Below are positions 7,439 to 14,646 of a stretch of DNA of 64,000 bases, in pieces; position 1 is the stretch's first letter; each line of letters opens with the position of its first letter. The stretch is taken from positions 188,001 to 252,000 of the IMG/VR virus record IMGVR_UViG_3300028920_000001. One strand, written 5' to 3'. The notes below the pieces were generated by a model. The model worked only from the letters and a program-made list of their open reading frames with translations, was not told the DNA's origin and did not search any database. Source of the DNA: a virus. The translations under genes and the position numbers were made by a program.

Positions 7439-7690
7439 ATGAAGCAAAATTTACTACAGCTCGCACAAAATACTCCTGGAACTGTAAACCCTAACGGGTA
7501 TCATACCTGGACACTTCATATAGCGTCGCATCTAGGAAATACTTGGAGATGTACGAGATGCAATTTTATTTATCCTAGTGGTAGTACCAGTCTTTTGATT
7601 AAACCATGCATCCACCAAGTGGACGATCAAGGACATTTTTGCAGAGATAGAATTCGTTCTCAGTTGATAGAAGAAGTCATGGAATCATGA
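7439..7690 (+). CDS. Small zinc-type protein with exact EVMES tail
   Basis: 83 aa. CTRC at residues 38-41 plus C57, H59 and H66/C68 form a possible zinc site in a Trp/His-rich domain (GYHTWTLHIASHLGNTWRC). Ends RSQLIEEVMES; the tail codons ATGGAATCATGA also make the 4-nt overlap with the next start. First of four coupled genes to 8730. Confidence 0.75.
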   Translation: MKQNLLQLAQNTPGTVNPNGYHTWTLHIASHLGNTWRCTRCNFIYPSGSTSLLIKPCIHQVDDQGHFCRDRIRSQLIEEVMES

Positions 7691-7995
7691 CTTTTCTTGA
7701 TCCTTCTAAAATAGTGCAGGTATCTGACTATTCATATGATTGCTACGAATGCTCGCGCCTAGGGCTCTTACATCGAGATCATCCGATCACAGGTTATGCT
7801 ATAACCACCATTAGCATGTGGTCTACTAACCCATTAGCCCCACTTTCTGAAAAAGAACGTTTAGTGGAAATATTGATTCGTGGATTCTGTAAAGAACATG
7901 ACCACATCCACACTTATCGTAACTATCCTAATTGGACGTGTATATCTAAGTCCGAATACGAACTACTTCAAGTAATTCAAACGATGCTAGAATGA
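7687..7995 (+). CDS. CxxC/CxxH zinc protein, 102 aa
   Basis: Ligands C19/C22 (CYEC) and C68/H71 (GFCKEH) in a beta-rich domain. The C-terminal helix SKSEYELLQVIQTMLE is a divergent tail with Met at -3. Coupled by ATGA overlaps on both sides. Paralogous in layout to 988, 8207 and 8470. Confidence 0.75.
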   Translation: MTFLDPSKIVQVSDYSYDCYECSRLGLLHRDHPITGYAITTISMWSTNPLAPLSEKERLVEILIRGFCKEHDHIHTYRNYPNWTCISKSEYELLQVIQTMLE

Positions 7996-8210
7996 GAGAT
8001 ATAGTCTATATCAAAGGCTTCGCCTGGCATAAGAAATGCTCCACTGGCTGCGGTAGACCTCCCACTCATTGGTATTCTTTAGAAACCCTATCTAGCACCC
8101 GAATCCAGATATTCGGTAGATGCGAAAAGCACCGACGTAATCCTTTACCTAAAAACTGTTACTGTGTGCCTATCCCAGATCCCATTGTGTTCATAGTAAT
8201 GGCATCATGA
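7992..8210 (+). CDS. CxxxC/CxxH zinc protein, 72 aa
   Basis: C16, C20 (CSTGC) and C44, H47 (GRCEKH). The intervening THWYSLETLSSTRIQIFG aligns with the THW/TSWVYRE segments of its neighbours. Ends DPIVFIVMAS, the shared tail. ATGA overlaps on both sides. Confidence 0.75.
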   Translation: MRDIVYIKGFAWHKKCSTGCGRPPTHWYSLETLSSTRIQIFGRCEKHRRNPLPKNCYCVPIPDPIVFIVMAS

Positions 8211-8473
8211 TCAACTTCGATAAATATGTAAGACTAGTCGATCGTTCAAACGTCTGTGAAGCTTGTCTTGCTCGAAATCCTCAAAATTCACCTACGTCTT
8301 GGGTTTATCGAGAATTTCTAGCTAAAGAACGATCAAACAAATTGGTCTGTCATGTTATCGGCCTTTGCAATCATCATCTCAATGATCAGGATGCGCTTTT
8401 AAAAGCTGGTTGGGAGTGGATTTCTAAAGAAGACTTGAAGCTATTCAGAATTGCCCTCCTTATGAAGTCATGA
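8207..8473 (+). CDS. CxxC/CxxH zinc protein, 88 aa
   Basis: C17/C20 (CEAC) and C54/H57 (GLCNHH). After the zinc core comes a Trp-containing turn (AGWEWISKED) and the tail DLKLFRIALLMKS. Coupled by ATGA overlaps. Clearly paralogous to 988-1335, where the same GWIEINQKD turn precedes the tail. Confidence 0.78.
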   Translation: MINFDKYVRLVDRSNVCEACLARNPQNSPTSWVYREFLAKERSNKLVCHVIGLCNHHLNDQDALLKAGWEWISKEDLKLFRIALLMKS

Positions 8474-8730
8474 TCTCTATCATCGACAAATCGGACGTCT
8501 GCGTCATTTGCAAACAATATGGTGAGTCCTACGATCCACCAACCGCTTGGAGTATTAAGACTGAAGTCAATGGAATTTTTTCTTCTGGCACTTTTTTAGA
8601 AATTACTGTACTTGGATTTTGCAATGTCCACTCTGATGAATGGAGCGTGCAAGTTCGTAAGCCTCCATGGGAAGATTTACCTTCATGGAAATTAGCTCAA
8701 TTTCAAGCTTTTGTTGTAATGTTTCAGTAA
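8470..8730 (+). CDS. CxxC/CxxH zinc protein, 86 aa
   Basis: C11/C14 (CVIC) and C51/H54 (GFCNVH). Ends WKLAQFQAFVVMFQ, a tail with Met at -3. Last gene of the coupled group 7439-8730; a stem-loop at 8764 follows. Confidence 0.75.
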   Translation: MISIIDKSDVCVICKQYGESYDPPTAWSIKTEVNGIFSSGTFLEITVLGFCNVHSDEWSVQVRKPPWEDLPSWKLAQFQAFVVMFQ

Positions 8731-8763
8731 TGCTCTCCCCAACTGAAAAGAACAGCATACGTA

Positions 8764-8779
8764 AGGCCCTTTAGGGCCT
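8764..8779. terminator. Stem-loop between zinc-protein operon and tRNA
   Basis: AGGCCC-TTTA-GGGCCT, 6 GC-rich pairs with a 4-nt loop. No U-run follows, so it may be a terminator or a processing stem ahead of the tRNA at 8791. Confidence 0.45.
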
Positions 8780-8790
8780 ATTCCTGTTTC

Positions 8791-8885
8791 GGGGGAGTAG
8801 CTTAGCCTGGTTCAAAGCACCGGCCCTATAACCCGGTTAGCGTCTGATAAGCGCGAGATCGTGGGTTCAAATCCCACCTCCCCTA
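8791..8885 (+). tRNA. Unusual 95-nt tRNA, probably Ile, with two anticodon-like loops
   Basis: Acceptor GGGGGAG/CTCCCCT, D arm GCTT...AAGC and T arm GTGGG-TTCAAAT-CCCAC are normal. Between the D and T arms lie 41-42 nt instead of about 22. The last part, CTGATAA-GCGCG-AGATC, looks exactly like a tRNA-Ile(GAU) loop, 3' stem and variable region. Just before it, CCGG-CCCTATAAC-CCGG forms a second arm with TAT. It could be a class I tRNA-Ile with a 20-nt insertion, or a damaged or class II-like tRNA. Discriminator A at 8885. Confidence 0.6.
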
Positions 8886-8904
8886 CCGAAGATCTCGGTG
8901 CCTG

Positions 8905-8931
8905 TGTCGTATCCGATTATGGAGGCGATCC
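8905..8931 (+). promoter_or_regulatory. GTATC/GGAGG leader of the 8932 gene
   Basis: GTCGTATCCGATTATGGAGGCGATCC then ATG. Same order of elements as other leaders in the left half; stem not obvious. Confidence 0.45.
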
Positions 8932-9285
8932 ATGTCACACGAAGTTGATCCAGAGCAGATGCTCGAAAAGGTTGAAACCATAAGGGAGCAGACTACTGAA
9001 TTGATGACAAACCTGTGGCAGTTGAAAGCCAAGATCAAGCAACTGGCCTGGGTAGTTTCTACTCAGGACGAAGACTTATTCAGTCTCTTGCTCAAATTGG
9101 CTGATGTCAAAGATAATATGAGCAAGTATCACACTGAATTACCACCAGACCAGGCCAAGCTAGAACACACAAATCGAGATGCTGCCCATCAAAAATACTG
9201 GTCTGATTTGTGCAATGAAGACCGACGCTTGACTGATAAATTGGCTATAATTGGACGCCAGTTCCGAGAAGCCAAAGAGCCGTGA
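8932..9285 (+). CDS. Coiled-coil protein, 117 aa
   Basis: Long charged helices with heptad-like spacing (MLEKVETIREQTTELMTNLW; LKAKIKQLAWVVS). Likely an oligomerising all-alpha protein. Stop overlaps the next GTG (GTGA). No tail and no family recognised. Confidence 0.7.
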   Translation: MSHEVDPEQMLEKVETIREQTTELMTNLWQLKAKIKQLAWVVSTQDEDLFSLLLKLADVKDNMSKYHTELPPDQAKLEHTNRDAAHQKYWSDLCNEDRRLTDKLAIIGRQFREAKEP

Positions 9286-9482
9286 AATATGTAGTTAAGT
9301 GCCGTACAGGATGGTATTGGAATGATTCCATCAGACTGTGGCGGGCAAACTTAGATGAAGCTACTTTATTTACTAAACCACAAGCTATCGAACTAGTAAC
9401 TCTTTTTCAAAAAGACCCGAGCATAGGCGGAGAAGCCAAACTTTTCCGTGAAGAATTGGTCTATCAAATAATGGAATCATAA
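9282..9482 (+). CDS. MKYVI-type small protein with exact QIMES tail
   Basis: 66 aa, GTG start overlapping the previous stop. Plan: MKYVVKCRTGWYWND, WRANLDEATLFTKPQA, then LFREELVYQIMES. The tail is encoded ATAATGGAATCATAA with no following overlap, so it is not explained by start/stop coupling. Confidence 0.78.
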   Translation: MKYVVKCRTGWYWNDSIRLWRANLDEATLFTKPQAIELVTLFQKDPSIGGEAKLFREELVYQIMES

Positions 9483-9500
9483 CGACCGGAAATTCTGGCT

Positions 9501-9531
9501 CATGCGCCGTACGCATTCGCGGAGGTGACGC
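9501..9531 (+). promoter_or_regulatory. Leader of the 9532 gene
   Basis: GCGCCGTACGCATTCGC then GGAGGTGACGC and ATG 9532. GCG/CGC can pair around the CGTACGCATT loop, placing the 3' arm next to GGAGG as in the other leaders. Confidence 0.45.
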
Positions 9532-9936
9532 ATGACTCGACCCGCAACTGGCCCTGGATCCCGTTACGTGGAAGTTCCAGCCCAGGCCATTGAGGATTTC
9601 CTTCAGAGCAAAGGTTTCACCCGTACGACCCAGCGCAACGAGGTCGTTTACGTGCGATCGCATCACGAATGGCCTTGCGTGAAGGTGAAGGTGTATACTT
9701 CCATCAAGGACGGACACACGTCAGTTCGCAAGCGTGGGGCTGATGCCATCAAGGTGTGCACCGTCTATGAAGGCAAAAAGCGAAAGCCTTTTGGGATTGG
9801 CAAGTTCCCGCATGTGCTCCGAACCGGAGATACCCAAGCGGTCTTGGATCGCATGTACGACCGCATGCGTGCAGCATATCGACGTGCCAACGAATGGGTT
9901 GCCAACACTCAGGTTAAACAGGTGATGAACTCTTGA
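9532..9936 (+). CDS. Unknown 134-aa basic protein with tail QVMNS
   Basis: Start after GGAGGTGACGC. Two-part sequence: VEVPAQAIEDFLQSKGF helix, then beta strands VVYVRSHHEWPCVKVKVYTS, and a basic helix RMYDRMRAAYRRANEWV. Ends TQVKQVMNS, the shared tail. A small alpha/beta fold is likely; nucleic-acid binding is possible from charge only. Confidence 0.75.
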   Translation: MTRPATGPGSRYVEVPAQAIEDFLQSKGFTRTTQRNEVVYVRSHHEWPCVKVKVYTSIKDGHTSVRKRGADAIKVCTVYEGKKRKPFGIGKFPHVLRTGDTQAVLDRMYDRMRAAYRRANEWVANTQVKQVMNS

Positions 9937-10181
9937 AATACCTGAAGAAAATCGCCAACCGGGCCAAGACCGGGATCTTCAAGCCCTTTCAATGGGAAGG
10001 GACTCAATACAAAATCAAACCAGTTCCAGGTAGAGAGTATAAATGGCTCCTATGGGAGGAACGCCCCTTTTACATGAAGGCCACCTGCATTAGCCTTGAT
10101 GAACTCACAGCTGAAGAACTATTGGGCGCCATCCATCAATTGGTAGCCTACCGTATCCTCGAGGAGATCCACGAATCATGA
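9933..10181 (+). CDS. Unknown 82-aa protein with degenerate tail EIHES
   Basis: Starts at TTG 9933, overlapping the stop as TTGA. Basic N-terminus (MKYLKKIANRAKTG), beta-like centre, then TAEELLGAIHQLVAYRILEEIHES. The tail has His where Met is usual. ATGA overlap with the next gene. Confidence 0.7.
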   Translation: MKYLKKIANRAKTGIFKPFQWEGTQYKIKPVPGREYKWLLWEERPFYMKATCISLDELTAEELLGAIHQLVAYRILEEIHES

Positions 10182-10405
10182 CCGGTGAACTCGTCGTCAA
10201 GGCTATCCGCAATCTGGAAACTAATCGTAAAACTGAAGCTAAAATAATGAATGATCTCGGATGGGATGGTCAAGTCTGGGGTGGTATTAGGAGCCTGCTT
10301 CAGACGATAAACAATCATTCCAAGAACGAGCTAAAGCAGCGAGAATCCGAAGGTAAGCTCCCTCTCGGCGTACGTGAAAAAGTCAAGAAGGTGATGGAAT
10401 CATGA
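10178..10405 (+). CDS. Unknown 75-aa helical protein with KVMES tail
   Basis: Charged helices throughout (VKAIRNLETNRKTEAKIMND); ends LGVREKVKKVMES. Start and stop both form ATGA overlaps. Confidence 0.72.
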   Translation: MTGELVVKAIRNLETNRKTEAKIMNDLGWDGQVWGGIRSLLQTINNHSKNELKQRESEGKLPLGVREKVKKVMES

Positions 10406-10713
10406 AGCGAGCCGTCAAGACCATCGACAAGCAGTGCTGCAAAGGCGGCCAGTCCATGAACTACACCGAGGTCGTTATCCTCGGGAAGGATCGGGTTCGC
10501 ATTGACATTCGCAGCGACTCCTACAAAGAGCAATGCTATGCACGCTGTCAGCTGTGGTCTGGCGGTAAGTGGCAGCTCATTCACAACATCCTCCCTGCTT
10601 TGATGCAGACTCCATCTGAGCTTGTCTACAAGAAGACAGCCGCCGAGAACGATTTCATGAAGGATCGTACTCAACTACTCAACGTGGCTGAACAGGTTCT
10701 ATTCTCAAACTGA
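10402..10713 (+). CDS. Unknown 103-aa protein
   Basis: Coupled by ATGA overlap. Possible internal start MNYTEVVILGKDRVRIDIRS at residue 19. A beta-rich half is followed by a helix. No tail, no family recognised. Confidence 0.65.
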   Translation: MKRAVKTIDKQCCKGGQSMNYTEVVILGKDRVRIDIRSDSYKEQCYARCQLWSGGKWQLIHNILPALMQTPSELVYKKTAAENDFMKDRTQLLNVAEQVLFSN

Positions 10714-10720
10714 GGTCGTC

Positions 10721-10927
10721 ATGAGCGCTGAAATGGAACGTGAGAAGAGAGCCATCCGCATGTTCGTGGCTACGGCTCTCGACCAAGAGCATCAAGCCGT
10801 CCTGGAAGGAGAACGGGAAGATTCCTCCTACGCTGAGTATTTGGACGACTCTGATCTTCAGCGTGACCCAAGCGGATGGACCATCAAGCTCCGTAACGGA
10901 CGTACTTTCAAGGTGACGGTACTGTGA
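10721..10927 (+). CDS. Unknown 68-aa acidic protein
   Basis: GAGGTCGTC precedes ATG 10721. Helical acidic N-terminal half (EMEREKRAIRMFVATALDQE), then a short beta hairpin (WTIKLRNGRTFKVTVL). No family recognised. Confidence 0.65.
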   Translation: MSAEMEREKRAIRMFVATALDQEHQAVLEGEREDSSYAEYLDDSDLQRDPSGWTIKLRNGRTFKVTVL

Positions 10928-11001
10928 CCGGAGCTTTAGCGGTAGAAGCTCTCCAGCAAGAGCTATTTGATCGGAGATATGAACAATTTCCCTTGTTCTG
11001 A
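10924..11001 (+). CDS. Possible 25-aa peptide
   Basis: GTG 10924 overlaps the previous stop (GTGA) and encodes MTGALAVEALQQELFDRRYE plus QFPLF. The overlap geometry is that of true neighbours, but the length gives little support. Another short frame (ATG 10979, 21 codons) overlaps it. Confidence 0.3.
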   Translation: MTGALAVEALQQELFDRRYEQFPLF

Positions 11002-11119
11002 ATTGATCGATCAAATGCTGAAACTACTGGAAACAGCATCTTAAGTTCCAGCAGATGCGAGGAAACCAAGCCTTTCGCTGAGATTCGCAGATCCGAATCT
11101 CTCGCGCGTACAACCAAAC

Positions 11120-11380
11120 ATGGAAGACTCGCGCATCCAGTCGCTGTTTGAGAAAATGGCGGATCAGTATCCACATCGTGTCCAGCTGGAAAAGTGGCAC
11201 GATGATGGGTCGGCGACTATCACCATCTTCAATGAGCGGAACGTCCTGATCTCAGAAAGTCGTCTCAGCTGGCACACCTTCAATGGTGTTCACCTCGTCC
11301 ACATCTGGCCCAAAGACGGCAGAGTGGACTTGCACGTATCGCCCATTGCATCTGCCGTTATCGCAGTTCTCACGAGATAG
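11120..11380 (+). CDS. Unknown 86-aa protein
   Basis: Begins MEDSRIQSLFEKMADQY and continues as beta strands (GSATITIFNERNVLISES). Upstream CTCGCGCGTACAACCAAAC recalls the GCGTA leaders but lacks GGAGG. No family recognised. Confidence 0.6.
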   Translation: MEDSRIQSLFEKMADQYPHRVQLEKWHDDGSATITIFNERNVLISESRLSWHTFNGVHLVHIWPKDGRVDLHVSPIASAVIAVLTR

Positions 11381-11382
11381 TC

Positions 11383-11568
11383 ATGGGAAAAATAAAGCAG
11401 CTCCTAATCCAAGAGCAAGAACGTGAGTACAATGCTCACGAAGAATGGTTGCTGCGTCGTCACGAAGAAGAGGCAAATGGCGCGGCAGAACAGCTCGACA
11501 CCCTGGAACATCATGGCCTCGTAAATGAGACCATTTACCCGAATCTGAGCAAGCCAACATGCCGATAA
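11383..11568 (+). CDS. Unknown 61-aa charged helical protein
   Basis: Mostly one Glu/His/Arg-rich helix (QLLIQEQEREYNAHEEWLLR). Starts 2 nt after the previous stop. Overlaps the frameshifted candidate gene at 11559. Confidence 0.55.
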   Translation: MGKIKQLLIQEQEREYNAHEEWLLRRHEEEANGAAEQLDTLEHHGLVNETIYPNLSKPTCR

Positions 11569-11737
11569 AGAAGCTCCCCCGCTGGGATGAATCCGGCTCA
11601 ATCGGGCCGCACTTCAAAAAGTCAATGGCACCACTTTTGATGAGTCTGGGCAGCTGAGCCGCGAAACCTTCAGATGCAAGCCGGATGGCAAGCCACTCCT
11701 TGGAATTCTAGACGACGATGCCGGATCTGACGATTGA
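11559..11737 (+). pseudogene. Frameshifted 59-codon gene (possible -1 frameshift)
   Basis: ATG 11559 opens MPIKKLPRWDESGSIGPHFK and meets a stop at about 11652. Shifting -1 at CAAAAAG (11615-11621) gives VNGTTFDESGQLSRETFRCK and continues to TGA 11735, which overlaps the next gene. The second part has no start of its own because a stop closes its frame upstream at about 11587. Either a programmed -1 slip on AAAAAG or a disabling indel. Confidence 0.5.
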
Positions 11738-12035
11738 GTATCACTACATGTGCACCAGCTTAGAGAGCTGGACCTGTCAGGTTCCTAGCTCTCACGGACG
11801 AGGCTATTACCTTGTCCAGTACCATCATTTCGAAATTAACTCTCCATCTGAAGGATGGAGCTGCGAATGTAAGAGCTTCAAGTTTCGTAAAAAGTGTAGC
11901 CATATTGAACAAGCTAAAGCTCAACACTGTGGTTGGCATGGACAGTTCGATGAAGGGGAGAGTGATATTGACCCGGAGAACCCGAAATGTCCACGATGCG
12001 GTGCTGAAGCTGTGTCTGTAAGATGCGGAGTCTGA
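11718..12035 (+). CDS. SWIM zinc-finger plus zinc-ribbon protein, 105 aa
   Basis: A SWIM motif CxC-x8-CxH (C49, C51, C60, H62; WSCECKSFKFRKKCSHIEQA) is followed by a C-terminal ribbon (CPRCGAEAVSVRCGV, C91/C94/C103). SWIM domains bind DNA or protein and also occur at the N-terminus of the DNA ligase at 16458. It may act with repair or DNA-handling enzymes. Confidence 0.75.
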   Translation: MPDLTIEYHYMCTSLESWTCQVPSSHGRGYYLVQYHHFEINSPSEGWSCECKSFKFRKKCSHIEQAKAQHCGWHGQFDEGESDIDPENPKCPRCGAEAVSVRCGV

Positions 12036-12036
12036 A

Positions 12037-12444
12037 ATGGGAAGTTCTACCTATAGCGATATCGTTCCATTCGTAGCACCTTGCGTGTACGAATCTAACA
12101 ATCCTTACGAAGAAACACCAAGGATCGGATTTACCCGAGACATGGCCCTCCGTCTCTGTTGTCCTGAAGATGAAGAATGTGACAGCCCTTACAGTCATCA
12201 AGGATGGAAATACCAAAAAGATTCTGAGGAGATTGGTAAACGTCAACGTCTGATTGCAAGAGCTTGGGTCAAAGGCAAACATCGAGTGTGGATTATCAAT
12301 GAATCAGAGTACGCAGCCGGTGGTGATTATCAAATTTCACTTATCGCCAATGATTCAGACTCCATCACAGAATTTGCCAAAGATTGGGACATCGAACTCA
12401 AGCTCGGTATCGAGGAGAATGATACCGTTCAACAGACTCTGTAA
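12037..12444 (+). CDS. Unknown 135-aa acidic protein
   Basis: Starts 1 nt after the previous stop. Contains LCCPEDEEC, possibly a metal site, and an acidic C-terminal half (SITEFAKDWDIELKLGIEEN). No family recognised. Confidence 0.6.
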   Translation: MGSSTYSDIVPFVAPCVYESNNPYEETPRIGFTRDMALRLCCPEDEECDSPYSHQGWKYQKDSEEIGKRQRLIARAWVKGKHRVWIINESEYAAGGDYQISLIANDSDSITEFAKDWDIELKLGIEENDTVQQTL

Positions 12445-12466
12445 ATGTGGTCGAAATTCATCAGCA

Positions 12467-12718
12467 ATGAGAAAAGAATTCATCAATTACACCAGATACG
12501 TTGTCTGGCATGAGTATCACGGCTTCATCTCTGCCAAGTCGGATTCACGTAGTAAATTTTGGACTAAAGATCTTGAACGCGCAGCCTATTGGAAAAGAGA
12601 AGACGAAGCCTATATTAATCGAAGAGAATTGATAGACTGTGGAATCGTAACCAGTCTTTCCGCCGTGCATGTTATGAATTGGAACCAAGTTTTGATTCAG
12701 GAATTGATGGAATCATGA
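12467..12718 (+). CDS. Unknown 83-aa protein with exact ELMES tail
   Basis: Start ATG 12467 chosen because the upstream part of the open frame overlaps the previous gene. Aromatic beta-like N-terminus (YTRYVVWHEYHGFISAKS) with KFWTKDLERAAYWKREDEA, similar to the W...L-EA plan of the MKYVI family. Ends NWNQVLIQELMES. Confidence 0.7.
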   Translation: MRKEFINYTRYVVWHEYHGFISAKSDSRSKFWTKDLERAAYWKREDEAYINRRELIDCGIVTSLSAVHVMNWNQVLIQELMES

Positions 12719-12727
12719 GGTAACGAA

Positions 12728-13024
12728 ATGTCAGCTCTTTTGGATAAAATGTGGGAAGAAGCTCAGAAGCTCCTCAAGCCCAACGTGACTAAAATCGAAT
12801 ACCCGAGATTTCTTCGTGAAGATATTATTGAAATTTCCGTCAAGACATATCGCACACCAACTGGTCCGTGTGAAGACGACTGTGACGGAACAGCTTGGCC
12901 TGATGAAGATGCTGATAAAGCAGCACAGCAAATTGCTGTAAATTGTGGTATCAAATTCGAGAGCTATGAACCTGTTGAAAAGGGATGGGGAGCCTATCTC
13001 TACAAAACTAATCACCTGAAGTGA
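12728..13024 (+). CDS. Unknown 98-aa protein
   Basis: Follows GAGGTAACGAA. Starts with a helix (MSALLDKMWEEAQKLLKP), then a beta region with CEDDCDG. No tail, no family recognised. Confidence 0.6.
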   Translation: MSALLDKMWEEAQKLLKPNVTKIEYPRFLREDIIEISVKTYRTPTGPCEDDCDGTAWPDEDADKAAQQIAVNCGIKFESYEPVEKGWGAYLYKTNHLK

Positions 13025-13078
13025 AAAGAAGATTCTAGTCACTCAGGCGTAGAACCAGCCAACCTAACGAGGTGAACC

Positions 13079-14005
13079 ATGATCGATTCAGGAGTCAGCG
13101 AAGCACTTGCTGTCGTCTCTAGCGACGACGCCATCAATACCTGGACTGACGAAAAGAAAAACGAATTCGTCGCCACTTTCGAGCAACGTGCACGCGTGAC
13201 CAGGTATCTGCTCATCACCTGTGCTCACAAGATCTTCCAAACTGCCAATTCCCGACAATACATTGGCAACCAACACGTCAACGAAATCCAGAAGGTATTG
13301 GTCCGCACGGACGATCTCTACGATCCCTCTCAAGAACGCTGGTCATGTTCAAACAAGGTCGGTGGTCGGTCTTGTGAAGAGTTGAACAAGATCGCTACGG
13401 AACGATCCGAGGCCGTCTTGGATGAACTCCCACCACTTCGTCAGGCAGTCAACATCATCAAGCCAGAAGTCGCGAAGAAGCTCGACAGACGCGCGGTCAT
13501 CCTCAAGCAGCTCAAGGAGCTCAAGGGAGAGCTGGAGGAACTGGGTGGAGAGATTCGCTTGAGCGAAGTGGATCAGAACATGACGATCGGCGCCTTTCGC
13601 AAGGCCATCAAGGCTCGCAACCAGCAGCGCAGTCGGTTGGCTCTCAAGCTCAAGGAACTGGCCGAAGAGGGCAATGAACTGGACAAGGACATCAACAAGG
13701 CCATGTACAAGGGCCTGCCCGGCTTGAGCGATGCAGTGACCAGGGTCATCAAGCAACATGTCGAACGAGCCACTGCCCTGGATGCAACCACTCGACGGGT
13801 GGCCGAAAAGGTGAAGTTCGGAGACAGCGCCACGGCAGTGGAATTGCTGCGCAATTTCGAAAAGGATGAAGCTCAGGTCTCGGATGAGATCAAGGAAGAG
13901 TTCAGCGAAGCGATGAAGGTTCTCCGTCTTGCTGGCAAGCCAGCAAAGAAGACAGCAAAGAAGACAGCAAAGAAGACCGCAAAGAAGACCGCCAAGAAGA
14001 GGTAA
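13079..14005 (+). CDS. Coiled-coil protein with histone H1-like KTAKK tail, 308 aa
   Basis: ATG 13079 follows CGAGGTGAACC. Residues 1-130 are helical with CSNKVGGRSCEEL; residues 130-215 form strong coiled coils (ILKQLKELKGELEELGGEIR). The last 21 residues are five AKK units separated by Thr, like the C-terminal tails of histone H1 and bacterial H1-like proteins. Such tails bind DNA without sequence specificity. A DNA-compacting or tethering role is plausible. Codon use is GC-richer than in its neighbours. Confidence 0.7.
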   Translation: MIDSGVSEALAVVSSDDAINTWTDEKKNEFVATFEQRARVTRYLLITCAHKIFQTANSRQYIGNQHVNEIQKVLVRTDDLYDPSQERWSCSNKVGGRSCEELNKIATERSEAVLDELPPLRQAVNIIKPEVAKKLDRRAVILKQLKELKGELEELGGEIRLSEVDQNMTIGAFRKAIKARNQQRSRLALKLKELAEEGNELDKDINKAMYKGLPGLSDAVTRVIKQHVERATALDATTRRVAEKVKFGDSATAVELLRNFEKDEAQVSDEIKEEFSEAMKVLRLAGKPAKKTAKKTAKKTAKKTAKKR

Positions 14006-14010
14006 GACTC

Positions 14011-14646
14011 ATGGACATAGAGGTCCCCAATTGGTTGAAGGGGAACACTACGTCACCAGAAGCCCCGGTATCCGGAAAAGCCGGATACCAGGAGAACGAG
14101 GATGACGCTGTGTTTCATCCTGTTTACATTTTTGTCAAGGCAGCTACAGAGTACTTGCGCAAACATGGACAGGAAAGACATGTACACAATTGTCCCCCAT
14201 CGCGTTCCAAAGGTCTCCTTGATGAGACCAGAGAGGCGATTACGAAGGCTCCAATCCATATCACTCAAAAGGGTGCTAAATTCAACGCCCAAGCACGTGT
14301 TAGACATGAAGTTCCATGCGAAACGCGAGCCCGCCTAGGTCTTCGACACAACGAGATTCAACAAGAAAATCTAGATGAATACGACCGTCGAAAGCGGGAA
14401 ATCTGGGAAAAATACCCATATAGTAAGTTCGAGTTAGACCTTCATAACTATGGTGGCGAAACTCACCCAGATCTCTTGAAGAGAGAAGAAGAACTTCGGA
14501 AACTAGATGAATGGGAAAAAACCCATCCACGTACAATCACAGATCCCATCCCTGAAGGAACGGAACGCCAACTCGTCGTTGAGGGTAACAACTATAAGGA
14601 CCGCAAATGGGAAATCCACGTCCTGAACGACACAATCAGTCTCTAG
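14011..14646 (+). CDS. Unknown 211-aa protein, paralogue of the next gene
   Basis: GC-neutral, charged protein. Its C-terminus (PIPEGTERQLVVEG...KWEIHVLNDTISL) aligns with the end of 14607-15254 (PIPENIGH...HWAYHVTNNDIKL), and a central ETRARLGL matches EIRERLKL there. The two are probably tandem duplicates. No family recognised. Confidence 0.7.
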   Translation: MDIEVPNWLKGNTTSPEAPVSGKAGYQENEDDAVFHPVYIFVKAATEYLRKHGQERHVHNCPPSRSKGLLDETREAITKAPIHITQKGAKFNAQARVRHEVPCETRARLGLRHNEIQQENLDEYDRRKREIWEKYPYSKFELDLHNYGGETHPDLLKREEELRKLDEWEKTHPRTITDPIPEGTERQLVVEGNNYKDRKWEIHVLNDTISL

